Assembly: GCA_964030785.1 (NCBI GenBank)
Contig: OZ034968.1
Coordinates: forward strand, 32,424,186 to 32,488,185
Direction of reading: 5' to 3'
DNA: 64,000 nucleotides
Source of the DNA: Siderastrea siderea
Lineage: Eukaryota > Cnidaria > Anthozoa > Scleractinia > Rhizangiidae
Below the pieces are notes generated by a model, which had not been told where the DNA came from, searched no databases, and saw only the letters and a program-made list of their open reading frames with translations. The translations under genes were made by a program, and so were the position numbers. Below are positions 8,643 to 19,921 of the stretch, piece after piece (position 1 is the stretch's first letter; each line of letters begins with the position of its first letter).

Positions 8643-9565
8643 ATGGCCTCTTGGAGAAAATCCACAGGGAAACAGTACACATCCTACCTCTCTCGATGGG
8701 TGACCTATTGTAAAAACAAACAATTAGATGTCACCCACGCCACCATTAACGACAGCCTGGATTTCCTCACTTTACTTTACAAACAAGGGGTTGGTTACAG
8801 TGCTATCAATACTGCCCGGTCCGCCTTGACCTCGGTTATTACACCAGCTGATAAGAAGACCTTTGGAGAACATCCCTGGGTCTCCCGATTTCTCAAAGGA
8901 ACTTTTGAACTTAGACCATCTCTGCCCAGATACTCCACTATATGGGACGTTGGCATTGTCCTTAAACATCTCCAGTTGTTTCCAGCCCTTAAAGATTTGA
9001 CATTAAAACAACTTACCATGAATTTTACAATGCTGCTTGCCCTTGTTACCGCGCAGCGAACTCAAAGACTCTCAAGACTAGACACCTCGTGTATGCAGGA
9101 AACCACGACAGGAATTATCTTTACCATACGGGACACCCTGAAAACAACTCGACCAGGCAAACACCTGGGCCCTTTGAAATCCGATCATTTGCTCCAGACT
9201 CCCGTCTTCGCCCGGTAACCTACACCAAACATTACATCACGATAACCCATTCGCTGCGCAGCGACTCGCGCCTTTTGATCAGTTACACGGAACCGCACAA
9301 GCCAGTCACCAACTCTACTGTGGCTAGATGGATTAGATCTACGCTCCAGAATGCTGGAATAGACGTTAGCGTATTCTCAGCGCATAGTAGTCGAACAGCC
9401 TCCTCCTCTTACAGCGCCACTGCACAGCTTCCTCTAGCGGACATTTTCAAGGCTGGGGGATGGTCTAACGCTCGAACATTTGCTGAACACTATAATAAGC
9501 CCATTAGTGGCAACCTCGGACAAACCCTATTGAATCATTTTGACTCCGGTGCTCAGGCTGACTAG
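8643..9565 (+). pseudogene. DIRS tyrosine recombinase, frameshifted
   Basis: Begins MASWRKSTGKQYTSYL, a core-binding domain. The catalytic Arg lies in TAQRTQRL, the H-x-x-R box in FSAHSSRTAS, the Trp/His position in AGGWSNARTF and the nucleophile in AEHYNK. All catalytic residues are visible, but the frame moves by one base at about 9170-9180, where one frame ends KHLGPLK and the other resumes FEIRSFAPDSRL. The product was about 300 aa. It starts 18 bases after the RT frame ends. Confidence 0.8.
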
Positions 9566-9807
9566 CCCTTTTTACCGTTCTTCTTATAAACACCGGAAAT
9601 GTAATCGTATCTATATATTCTCAGTTTACAACATATTTGTCACGCCATTTTTCGTTTGGTTCTATTAAAGTCCAATTGTTGTTTTATTGGACGTCCTGTT
9701 ACGTTTCCTATTATGGTTTCGTACCTCACTGATATTTGGTACGCTGCATGGTCATGTTGGAGCTCACAGGCTTTGAAATCTCATGGTACTCCGTAGTGAC
9801 GTACGTA

Positions 9808-10102
9808 GGACTGATGACGGATAGAATTTTACAATTAAACGAGACTTAGCTGTAAGTTGACGTTTGATTTAGATTCTATCCTGTCATCAGTCCGGAACGA
9901 AGAAATAACATGCCCTCCCTATTGGCATTTACCCATCCCTACTCCTTCGTTCCTGTGACCTCCAACAAGCCCTTTCTTTAAATAATGGCTCAATAAGCTA
10001 GCGCGCGTGCTTCTTATGTTACTCCTTCGTTCCGGACTGATGACAGGATAGGATTCAAATCAAACGTCAACTTACAGGTAAGTCTCGTTTAATTGTAAAA
10101 TT
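9808..10102. repeat. terminal inverted repeats of the DIRS element
   Basis: Arms at 9825-9903 and 10024-10102 are reverse complements (AATTTTACAATTAAACGAGA at one end, CTTCGTTCCGGACTGATGAC starting the other). A smaller internal hairpin pairs GGACTGATGAC (9808) with GTCATCAGTCC (9893). Nested inverted repeats at the 3' end fit the complementary termini used in DIRS replication. The 9566-9807 segment is its untranslated tail. Confidence 0.65.
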
Positions 10103-10365
10103 ATCACGCAAAGTTTTTGAAGTAAAGTTCGTGTGAAGCTCAATCTTATAACAGTGATTCTAGCAAGAGAGAGAGAGGGGTAAGAGGTGAAATCTGTAAT
10201 GTTAACAGAAATGGCTTAGTCAGACATATCACTTCTGTTAAACCAAATCTGAAACCATGTCAAATAAGTACAAGGTCAAGAAATACGCCTGCCTAACATT
10301 CGCTTCACTATCGAAGTGTTCAATTCGACACGTTAATCAGCTGTTACATTTCGGAGGGTGTAAAC

Positions 10366-10675
10366 TGCAGGTTGCAGGTTGCAGGTTGCAGGTTGCAGGT
10401 TGCAGGTTGCAGGTTGCAGGTTGCAGGTGCAGGTTGCAGGTTGCAGGTTGCAGGTGCAGGTTGCAGGTTGCAGGTGCAGGTTGCAGGTTGCAGGTTGCAG
10501 GTGCAGGTTGCAGGTTGCAGGTTGCAGGTTGCAGGTTGCAGGTTGCAGGTTGCAGGTTGCAGGTTGCAGGTTGCAGGTGCAGGTTGCAGGTTGCAGGTTG
10601 CAGGTGTAGGTTGCAGGTTGCAGGTTGCAGGTGCAGGTTGTAGGTTGCAGGTTGCGGGTTGCAGGTTGCAGGTTG
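10366..10675 (+). repeat. TGCAGGT minisatellite, copy 1
   Basis: About 44 units, mostly 7-bp TTGCAGG with occasional 5- or 6-bp variants (GTGCAGG). The left flank GGAGGGTGTAAACTGCAG is also present, inverted, at the second array. All six frames here are artefacts of the repeat. Confidence 0.95.
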
Positions 10676-10692
10676 TGGGTTACGTGTTGCAT

Positions 10693-11430
10693 TTCATTTA
10701 GTTTTTATTTAATCAGTCATTATATACATGGCAGATAAATCACCAAAAAAATGATTCGAGTATACTTGACACCACTGACATCTTTCAGCTTTTTACGTTT
10801 AATAGCAAATCAAATTTGAGAAGACAAACATTAACAGAAACTAACCTAGCCTAATACCTAGCATGGTTTACATGCAAAAATAAAAAGCATGAACTGATAT
10901 TTCGTAGTTTGCTCACATGAAAAAAATATCATTTGAAGATGGTTGAACTGGTTATGTTTAATTTGAACTTGAGGACATTTAGCTTGCATCATAAAAATGC
11001 AAACAAAATCCAATTGTGTTGACCAGCCCAAAACGTATTACCTTGCAGAAGCAAACTGAAGAATTTCAGCTTAATTTCAATTTGATATGTTGTGTCAGAC
11101 TAAGCGAATGTAATGAAACGTGCTGCGCATTATTGCCCATTCACAGATTCTCGCTTAATTAAATATGAAACAATAAACCTCGGCATGACATGTAATGACT
11201 TTACATGTAAAATTTGTTTTTGAACTCATTAGTTTTCCTCAAATGTTAACATCTGAAACAAAGAAGAAAGGTTAACATTTCGAGATTTCTTGTGCGCTGA
11301 ATTACCTTTATGCAAATTGTTTGTTGTACTTTAAAGTTTAAGCCCAAATTCTTTTTTCAGCTGGGACTTGTGTAGGTCGTCAAGTTGGCTTTCTAATTCG
11401 CTTGGCACTTCCACACTGTTTCCGGAAACA
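10693..11430. other. AT-rich intergenic, no gene seen
   Basis: No coding frame, repeat array or inverted repeat that I could support. It is the 3' flank of the minus-strand transposase gene, so its 3' UTR and polyadenylation site should lie here. Confidence 0.5.
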
Positions 11431-13928
11431 TCAGGGTTTTTCAGACGCAGACATTTTATTCTTGGGTGGTAGTACACGTTTTCCTTTTTGGTAGAAATCT
11501 TGATTGAATCTTGACCACGGGGAGTATATACTCTGTATTCTTTTTTTTGTTAGAACAATGTTCCACGGAGAAGGAGGATCAAAATCGCTAGTTGCCCTGA
11601 CTGTTCCACCACAACCATAACACTTTCGTATCTTCGTATCTTTCACGAATACCACCTTCCACTTTTCTGATGGAGGAAAAGTAATCATGTTTCCATCGCT
11701 GGTTCGGCTTTTTACCAGGTTTCCCAGAGGGCCTCACGATTGTTGATATGTTTGGCTTGTGGTTACCTATCACGCTTTCTAAATTACCCTCTTCGAATGC
11801 CACAGCCAAGATGTGGGCACATAGACCAAGGTCTAAATAACGCTCACAGTCACATTTTACTGGATAGTTTTTGTTTGTCACAGACACTCGGTGCAATTGG
11901 GCGCTAGTTGTAGAGATCACAACTCTAGCATTTTGTACCCCAGGGGCTTGTCCAACACCCTTTTGAGAGATGATTTTCTGTGCATTGTTCCACGAGCCCT
12001 TGAAAATCTCGGGAAGATTGGTCATTGCAAAGTCTCCTAATATCGAGTTATCACTGGAGTTGCTGCCGGTAACGGGTGTTCTTTTGGTGTCCGCGGTTGT
12101 ACCAGGTGGAGGTCCAGGTTTAGTCGGGCTAACGCATTCGTCATAATCCGGAACAACGATTTCTGCTCTCACCGCTGTTGTTACTGTTGCAGATTCCCCG
12201 TTTGGTTTGTACTTTGAATCCAACCATTTTAGTCTGGCTGTCTTCTCTTTGCCGCCTAACTTGTGCCAGGTAGATGCTGGGATTTGCCGGTCAGCATAAC
12301 GGTCGGCCAAACAATAAGGACCCAACCCTAAAATGGCCCGATAAATGTTCCGACGGGTTTATTGAAGCATTTTGTGGTAAATAGCAGCCGCTTCTGCCAT
12401 GGTACAGTGGAGGTCTCTTGCACCGGTTGGATCAGGAGAAGGTTTCTCATTGCGGATGGCCACCTTGAAGCGATGATTAATGCTTTCCGAGGCGTTGTCA
12501 AAAAAAAACTCATCTCCTAGGCCTGCTTCCCTCCTCACTGACAGTATCATCTTTTCTTTCATCTCTTGAGCGAGGTGGACATCAAAGTAATGCACAAACT
12601 CAGGATTTGTCGTCTGACGCGCCTCCATTTCTCGTTTTTCCCATTCGGGTCTGAGAAGCAGGAGCTTAGAGTCAAACTCTGCAGCGGAGAGAGAGTCAAT
12701 TAAACCTTTTTCTTTGCTGGCCTCGCTGCCAAAGATATCCTTCTTAAACTTGTTGCGAGCTTCTCCCGTTATTCCTAAAGACGATAACTTTCTATCGACA
12801 TCATCCTCTGCGTGCTTCTTACAAACAATCACGCGTGCAACTGGACAGACTGTTGCAAACCCGTTCGCATAACCTTTAAAACGATCGGAACCAATTGCTA
12901 ATATGTCACCTACGTTCCGATTTCTTTCTTGCAGCGTTTGTGCAAAGTACAGAAACTGGCCAGTATCTTGCTTGACATGGAATAACGCTGGACCTGGTAG
13001 CGAGGGATTCTTTCCTGAACGTTGATCTACGAGCTTAAGGTGCTTATATGTTGTGGTAGTCACATAAAATGGGCCCACGTCAAACGTTGTGTCAATGGTA
13101 AATGGTGTAAAAGTTTCGGGATCGGTGCAAAAGTCCACAACATCCTGAACAACATTCTCTGTCAGGACAACCATCCGTGGGGAAGGCGTCCACTGGAGAT
13201 TGCAAATGTACTGACCTTCCCTCGACATCTGCAAAAGGGTCGCCATTTCGTCAACATCGGTTTTCTTTCGCAGTTTCTGGCGTTCGTACTTTATTTGGTC
13301 AATACTTCTGGGCAGATCAGAGGCACACTTGAAATCCATACCTCCAACCTCGTCGAACAATTCATCATAGAGAGCGCTTGGGGTCTTATGGGAACCTACA
13401 CGATCTCGAATTTTTTGTTTAATTCCCTCACTTGTTCGCATCTTTTTGCACGGGCTTACTTCGTGGGCTTCTGCTTCAAACAGATACTGGACAAGTACAA
13501 ACACTCCTTCTCCTCGGGAGCTGGAGACCTCAAAGGTGCGTCTTTTAAAGTCCTTGTGCTTCTTGTGACTCCAGTAAACCACTTTCACCAAATACTGATC
13601 TGGTCCAAGGGGTGGGCGTTCTTGTAGTGTGCGTTCCATTGCGTACGCATCCACAATTCTGTCGTTCTTCACAGTGAATATTTTTCCACAGTGCCCTTGA
13701 TTACAGTAACCACCAATGTTGTCCTCCAGGTAATCTCGTCGAGCTTGCAGTTTTCTGGTGTCAATGACGAACGATGCATCCTCATTAACCCCAAGTGGAC
13801 GCTCCAAGCAAATTCGGTTACCGTCGACGCTCAGGTGAAGTTTGTCCAGAACTTCATCCAGTTGAAAATCTCTCTTGCCTTTCCAGAAATATGGGGTTTT
13901 CATGTTTTCTTCATAAAATTCAAGTGGC
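11431..13928 (-). pseudogene. transposase exon 4 (DDE core and SWIM finger)
   Basis: The exon opens after TTGTTGTTTTTTGTAG, and the codon split AG|G continues into PLEFYEEN before the ATG at 13903. The frame is open to TAA at 12359, resumes in the same frame as TRRNIYRAILGL to 11588, and shifts near 11640 into the frame ending at 11431. The first part is 514 residues from the internal Met. D271, D340, C361 and H364 of that part are the candidate catalytic and metal positions. Confidence 0.7.
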
Positions 13929-14596
13929 CTACAAAAAACAACAACGATAAGACAATGACTAAGTCAGTAGTTAACAGCAGATTATCCGCTTCTCACACCC
14001 CCAAGAAAGTTTTGCCTTGTTAATCCAATAAGTTGTGTACTCCGAATTACACAAATATACCAACATGATTTCACTCCAAAGACCTTTTAACGGTGGTTTC
14101 AATCACTGTGATCACTAACAATCATTCAAAGGCTTAAAAAAGGTACATAACTATAGCATTCGGGGGTTTAGCAATCCCAACAAGCATAAGGGATCGTGAC
14201 CATACCTATCCCCGTCATGGTGTTCCAGTCTGTTGCACTATCGCTGAATTGCTGCGTTACATGTTCCCATAGGACCACTAATACCACGACTGCTGGACAC
14301 TTTTTTCAGCGATTACGCGCTCGTTGACAAACGGAATTTGCCTTTTGAAAGTGGTGTTTCAACTGAACGAACGTGAACTTAAATTATCCGGTAATGGCTT
14401 CAAATTGACTGTGCACACGAAAAAATCATAGACACTCAGATAGCTGGGGTATAAACAAGTTTTCGTTAGGGACAATTGCGTCATGTAATACGGTTCCATC
14501 GATAAATTCCTCCGTTGGAATACACTGTTGGTAAAGAGTTGCAAGGACACCGCTACTGCAAGTACAGGGGTATTCAGCGTAAGAATGAATATTTAC

Positions 14597-14672
14597 CTTA
14601 ACTCTTCAACTTCAGATTCACTGCTATTGCTGTGTTCATTTCCGTGAAACAGTTCACCATCTGATGATGAGT
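14597..14672 (-). CDS. transposase exon 3, acidic
   Basis: 76 nt between acceptor CTATCAG and donor GTAAAT. It encodes an Asp/Ser/Glu-rich stretch ending SEVEEL. It enters in phase 1 (completing an Asp codon) and leaves in phase 2 (AG, completed by G of exon 4). Confidence 0.6.
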
Positions 14673-15847
14673 CTGATAGAAAGCATTGTTTGTGTTAGAT
14701 TAACAAACTAAACAATACGAATCAACACCGTATGTATTGACATACAATAGAAAAAATGAAAGGTAGTTAACAACTTCCTTGGTTCCTAAAGGGGAATGTT
14801 ATAAGGATAACCAAGTACTCCGTTGCTAGTTAAGCATTACAGCTTACCTTCACATGCAACAGGAAAAAAAATCCTCCTCTTCATTGCAAGGTAAATCTTG
14901 AACACCACATTTGGCTCTGTAAAGAAGCCAACTTGATCAACTAAATTATCAGGTACTAACAATCTGTGTTGTCACGTGAGAGCTCATGCACGGCTGATAA
15001 AAGTGAATAATTTCCGTCTTCTTAATATATTTTCACAATTAATTGTTTTTTGGAATGTGGCTGGACGTCCTATTAAAGTGGTTAGAAGAAATTCAATATA
15101 ATTATATGCTGTGTTTTGTCTTATAATAAAAAAGAGTCTAGTTACAGACAATAGTCTACATAAATACTTTCTTGTTCTTGTAAAGCACCGTGCGTTTTAG
15201 GTTAGGAAAAGTTCTTTTCCAAAGAAATTCACTTTTTGGGTAAAAGACCACCTTAAATTTATCTCGATTTTCCGCTGATACCAACAACACTTGCCTGAAA
15301 TCCCTCCGAGTTCTCATCATTGCTGTGAACTTCGCATTACAATTTATCTCCTTTCAATCAAAAGACAACCTAGGCCTTCGTGTACTTGAACCTACCTGTC
15401 GATTGAATGGACGCCCTTGACAATGCCTTCTTTACCACAACTACCTTTATAAACATAAAAAACATTGTGGATCAGAACTCCCTTCATTTTGAGGTTTTTA
15501 TTTCGTGAGGCCATTTCGTAACCCCAATTCACATGTGGTCAGGTATAAGGCAGGGACCCAATCCGGCTTTTTCCCTGAATTTGAGGTACTAAAATTTGTC
15601 TACTCCCTTGGGGTACGCGTTAATAATTAAAAGACTAATCTGCTTTAAGTTTTGAAAGCCATATTTGTAGCCATATTTTGGATAGACATTCAAAGTGAAG
15701 ATAAAATAAAACAAGAAAAGTCCGAGGGGCACTGGAGGCGGCCGTCATCCCCCACCCGGTTGCGATTTCCAGGGTAACAAAGACACTTGCTTCACTCAAG
15801 ATACAAGCCCACGTGTGGAACTTCACCAAGATACGTATGCATTTTAA

Positions 15848-16231
15848 AGGGGCATAGTCACGCTATTTTAGTTCACTTTAGAAATAAAAAATATGTCCTC
15901 ACAACAATGAACGCCCACAAATAATGGTCTAGTTTTGTTACCAAAGACTATATTACTTCAGTGAAACTATTTTCTGTCATCTGTTGCTACGGATGGCACG
16001 GATGGAAATGGATTGCAATTTGAAAAAATTAGGCTAAACTTTTCAAATTCGTTCAGCGTGTTGACATTAAATCGGCATTAAATGGTCATGTTTTGTTTTC
16101 TCTTAATGAAGTTATGTTATTATGGTCCTTTAAATGTTCAAACACAATTTTGAGCATGGATAAAGTTAGCCACCGATAATTTTAGCACAGTTTTGACCAG
16201 AAATCTGCGAAATCCTCGTGACTATGCCCCT
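15848..16231. mobile_element. 384-bp MITE with TTAA target duplication
   Basis: Perfect 15-bp terminal inverted repeats AGGGGCATAGTCACG / CGTGACTATGCCCCT, flanked on both sides by TTAA (15844-15847 and 16232-16235). TTAA duplication is the signature of piggyBac and Kolobok groups. It has no coding capacity. Confidence 0.85.
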
Positions 16232-17716
16232 TTAAGTAATACATGTACGGTTAACACAAAGTTAATAGGGTTTATCGATGACAAGCACGATCGAATCGGT
16301 GACTTTCAAAGTTCGCTACTATCTTAGTTTGTCCTTGCTCTCCTCGAACATATTTCCATGGCATTGAATCCCTATCAATTTTCTACACCAACGTTCCCAA
16401 AAAATTTTTGGTGAAATGTCGCTGAAAATTTGCAACGGCCATCTGTTTGGGCGAGCGAAAACCAGACGTCTGGGGCTAATAACCCACAAGACGAAAAAGG
16501 AAAGCCCAAAGGCCATTTGACACGGCCGATGGGCCCCACCTGACCCTCAGGATAGCATCGCCCATAGACAAGATATGAGCCTTTCATGACGTTGCTTTTT
16601 TTTTCATATAGTTTAGGTGTTATCATACTTTTGAACCGTTTGGTATCATTCCTGTGCCTACATTCTCTCCCTACCTATCTCACTGTCAAAAATTGATTCC
16701 CCGATAACCCTGTGACCTCCCACCCCTTTACCCATCCTACTTTGATCACGGAGTAACTCAGTAAAAAGTAACAACTCAGCATTTAATGCTATCTTCTCGC
16801 TGTGACTATTTGATTTGTTGCTGTTTTCTAGATAACAAGGGCACACCAATTATAATAGATTTCTCGCCAAAGACAAAAAAGAGCTCTAAAATCTTAAGAA
16901 ACTCAAGCAGTTATTTAATTCTATCGCTCAGCTGACGAAATAAATCATGAGCCCCTTTTGGACAGGCCTGTTTCGATTACGTGACTTCCCCCCAGCTATT
17001 AAGTTTAAATGCTGTCATATCAAAATTTACACAAATAAATGTCGAACTGGTGTCATTCAGAGACCGCTAGCGTATTCGTTTTTGCCCTCTTTGAGGAAAC
17101 TTTACGCTGCTGAATTTCTAGTAACTTTCCACATCGATTTTAACGAAAATCGTGGTGAGACAACACAAAAAGCCCGAAAGGTGCCCAACTTTGCGACAAA
17201 ATGTGTTTGGCGGAGCGAAGACCGGAAGTTTGGGTTCTACTAGATCCCGCAGTTGTCACCATATTGGCGACAGTACGATCACAGCGATAAAACGTGGAGA
17301 ATTGCCGGATCTTATGTAGATCTGGATCAGTGAAACACTAAAGATAATAATACATGGAACGCACGACTGATCATTACGGCAGTAGAAAATACAAGATACA
17401 GGATACAAAATATATGTCGCAAAAATTGAGAGAAAGAGCAATTCCTGTACATTTTGTTTCCGGTTCGCGCGACCCACGCAGTTGTCTAAGTTCCGTGTTT
17501 CCGGTAACGAAAATCAACTGACGCGTGCGTCCATGCCAGGAATTCGAAGTGGTAGTTACACGCACGTCTTGAAAATACATTGAACAAGAGGTCATCTTTT
17601 ATGTAGCCTGGACCCATCTAGCTCAATGAAGTGCACAGTTTTAAAACGGAACAAAGAGGGTGTATTGTAAAGCAAGGACTTCAGAATCAGGCGTTATATA
17701 ACTGTTTTCATTATTA

Positions 17717-18135
17717 TGCGCCGATCAATTCGAAAGTTCAACATCCCCCCGGGCAACCCCCCGGGCAACCCCCCGGGCATTGAACTTTTGAAGATTGGCT
17801 TGTTCAAATTCCCTCCCCTCGGGGCAAAAAAGCCGTTCAAATGCCCCATCAATTAGTGCTGAACTACCTCTCCTCAAAGACAAATTTCGTCTTCAATCAA
17901 ACACTTTAAACACCTTTCAGAGAGAGATATGCCCTAATATGACACCTTCAAACTTCTTTAAAGACCCTTTTGAAAGAGTTATTCACTAACAAAGGCGAAA
18001 TTCTATCTTGTAAATCCGTCATACCCTGCAAAAACCGAAAAAACTCACGGGCCTATGATGTCAGAACAAGAGATAAATCCGGTTCAAATTCCCCACCCTT
18101 CCAACGCAACGTTCAAATTCCCCCCTCCCCTAGTC
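17717..18135 (+). mobile_element. TIR element of the ATGCGCCGATCAATTCG family, truncated
   Basis: The left end, with ATGCGCCGATCAATTCGAAA followed by CATCCCCCCGGGC, and the body match the element at 47538-48027 along nearly its whole length. Here the similarity stops at about 18135 before the right terminal repeat. It lies in the large intron of the transposase gene. Confidence 0.75.
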
Positions 18136-18279
18136 TAGGCAATAAGTAAGGTTTAAAGGAGGATGCAATGATCAATAGTTCATTGTAAAATAATGGAGAA
18201 GGCTTGAGCCAATCTACATTCCCGCCGACATCGAAAGCTGAGTGCTGAACATACAGATAAACAAAGATATTTTTCCTAC

Positions 18280-18326
18280 CTCCGCTATCTTCTTGAGACC
18301 TAGATTCGTCCGAGTCACTACCGTAA
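18280..18326 (-). CDS. transposase exon 2, acidic
   Basis: 47 nt between acceptor TTTGTTTTCAG and donor GTAGGA, encoding YGSDSDESRSQEDSG. It completes a Phe codon from exon 1 and leaves one G for the Asp codon of exon 3. Confidence 0.6.
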
Positions 18327-18406
18327 CTGAAAACAAATGCAGGAAGTGTTATCAAAGCCTAACTAACCTTTTTAATAGCAAAGAGACACGGAAGATGATA
18401 ACTTAC

Positions 18407-18423
18407 AATTTCAGTTGATCCAT
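18407..18423 (-). CDS. transposase exon 1 (start codon)
   Basis: ATG GAT CAA CTG AAA TT followed by the consensus donor GTAAGT. The 80-bp intron to exon 2 is short. The start is chosen because the frame then runs correctly through all four exons. From 18424 to 18950 I see no gene; the promoter should lie there. Confidence 0.55.
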
Positions 18424-18951
18424 CCTGCTCGTCTCGATCCTCTCGCGAGATGAATGATCACGTCACTAAAATGCCTTTCTTTGAAATTTTCCCACGTAAA
18501 GATCACACCGCAAGCGTGCAGCAGATATCATGCACGTGACGTCTGCATGTTTTTTAACCACAAGCGTGCATGTTGAGACCCCGAAGAATAAAAAACTTCT
18601 GCGTCTAAACTCGTTCTCAAGTTTTTCAATGCGAAGGTAGACCTGCAAAATGTTTTGTTTTCATGCAAAAGAGTAGCCGCATGAAAAGATCTATTAAACC
18701 ACAAGTGGAAGTATTAGCACATTTACTTTTTATCCGCCACAAATTGATCCTCATGAAAGCGATACGCGGAAAAAAAATTGAGACTCGTTAACTCTTATTT
18801 TGTCGATGTTTCTGATAAATATTATACAGACACGCGCTTGAACAGACAAGCTACATACATGCAAAATAAAGCCTGCAGAATACACCTGGTGAAACTGTAT
18901 GATCCACGTCCCGACTCTTACGAAGAGTCTAGTCCAACAAAATAATCCTGT

Positions 18952-19150
18952 AACCCGCAACCTGCACCTGCACCTGCAACCTGCACCTGCAACCTGCAAC
19001 CTGCAACCTGCAACCTGCACCTGCAACCTGCAACCTGCACCTGCAACCTGCAACCTGCAACCTGCAACCTGCAACCTGCAACCTGCACCTGCAACCTGCA
19101 ACCTGCAACCTGCACCCTGCAACCTGCAACCTGCAACCTGCAACCTGCAG
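18952..19150 (-). repeat. TGCAGGT minisatellite, copy 2 (inverted)
   Basis: About 28 units, the reverse complement of the array at 10366-10675, with the same mixture of 7-bp and shorter units. The shared single-copy flank CTGCAGTTTACACCCTCC is at 19145-19162. Confidence 0.95.
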
Positions 19151-19205
19151 TTTACACCCTCCGGTTACATTTCTATTATATTTTAAAATAAGAAACAGTT
19201 TAGAC

Positions 19206-19363
19206 TGCTAGCTGTCCCTTTTTAGTCAGTCGAGCGGGCGGGCGAAAAACGAGCAAATGAGCGAACGAGCCCCATTAACTTCGCTTCGCTCGCCCAGTCT
19301 CTGCGTCGCATACTTATAATATATATCGCTTGCCGCTCGACTATCCAGAGAGGGACTGCTAGC
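19206..19363. mobile_element. about 160-bp foldback/MITE
   Basis: The ends TGCTAGCTGTCCC...AGTCGAGCGG and CCGCTCGACT...GGGACTGCTAGC are imperfect inverted repeats of about 30 bp. The interior is GC-rich (GAGCGAACGAGC / GCTTCGCTCGC). From 19364 to 19744 lies the 5' flank of the oxygenase gene, with no other gene seen. Confidence 0.65.
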
Positions 19364-19744
19364 ATATAGTAGTCTACAAACAGTTCCTTTTCTTTGAGAT
19401 TTTAGAAAAGTCTTTCTACTCTTTCGTGTCCCCGTCGTCCATATTGTTCAATTCTACTTGCTGTGAAACATGACGGAGTTTTATAGTTGTTTGTTGTCAC
19501 TGCGTAATTTTCTTTTCTCCCGCCGGGTCAATTTTTAACACACTTTTATATCCCCAGCTCGGGATGAAGAGGGATTCATAAAATTAAAAGTGTTGTATTT
19601 ATCCGGCACTTCGCACTCCATGCAGTACCAAATAGCGACTGGCCCTAGATTATTGCGCTCTCCTCCCTCATTACAGAATTATCGAACAGGGTCACACATT
19701 GCAGTGTCACACATTTGTGAAGAACTGAGTTTTCCTCTGTCAAC

Positions 19745-19921
19745 ATGGACATCAAAAAAACGGTTATTCCAGTTGTGGACTTCAGTGCGATGAGCCTAGA
19801 TGTTAAGGATCCATTGAACAAAAACAACGAAGCTGTCAAAGACCTTGCTGATAAAGTTTATAAAGCTTTTAGCACAATTGGATTTGTGTACATCACAAAT
19901 CATGGAATTCCGCAAGAACTG
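19745..19921 (+). CDS. oxygenase A exon 1
   Basis: 59 codons, ending GIPQEL before donor GTAAGT, phase 0. The ATG is the first in frame and lies at the same alignment position as the start of copy B (two residues longer). Confidence 0.9.

Larger units (their letters stand above)
6320..10102 (+). mobile_element. decayed DIRS-like retrotransposon
   Basis: The order gag-like, RT plus RNase H, tyrosine recombinase, then terminal inverted repeats is the DIRS layout. These elements integrate with a tyrosine recombinase rather than a DDE integrase. The copy carries at least one nonsense codon (7749-7751), one frameshift near 9175 and an RT deletion, and cannot move on its own. The left terminal repeat is not obvious upstream of 6320, so the true left edge is uncertain. 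Confidence 0.85.
14681..18279. other. large intron with nested repeats
   Basis: About 3.6 kb with no coding frame I would support. It contains the TTAA-flanked MITE at 15848-16231, two weakly similar segments near 16440 and 17200 (both with a GAGCGAAnACCnGA core), and a truncated TIR element at 17717-18135. Confidence 0.55.
11431..18423 (-). pseudogene. MULE-like transposase gene, four exons, disrupted
   Basis: Exons on the minus strand: 18423-18407, 18326-18280, 14672-14597 and 13928-11431. All three introns are GT-AG and the codon phases join correctly across each. The protein starts MDQLKF, has an acidic Ser/Asp-rich N-terminus of about 50 residues and a C-x4-C pair. A DDE-type core follows, with a first Asp in FTIDTTFDVG, a second in AIGSDRFKG and a CKKH box. 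The C-terminus has a SWIM zinc finger (KCDCERYLDLGLCAHIL) and a CYGCGG knuckle. SWIM after a C-x2-H DDE core is the Mutator-like pattern. The large last exon has TAA at 12359-12361 and a frameshift near 11640, so it is decayed. A once-domesticated gene is possible but unsupported. Confidence 0.75.

Noticed and set aside
10257..10701. Open frames of 76-128 codons across the TGCAGGT array
   Set aside because: They exist in several frames and both strands only because the 7-bp unit lacks stops; the products are pure CRLQVAG repeats.
18918..19186. CRISPR-like array at the second minisatellite
   Set aside because: Units are contiguous 6-7 bp repeats with no spacers, and the context is an animal genome.
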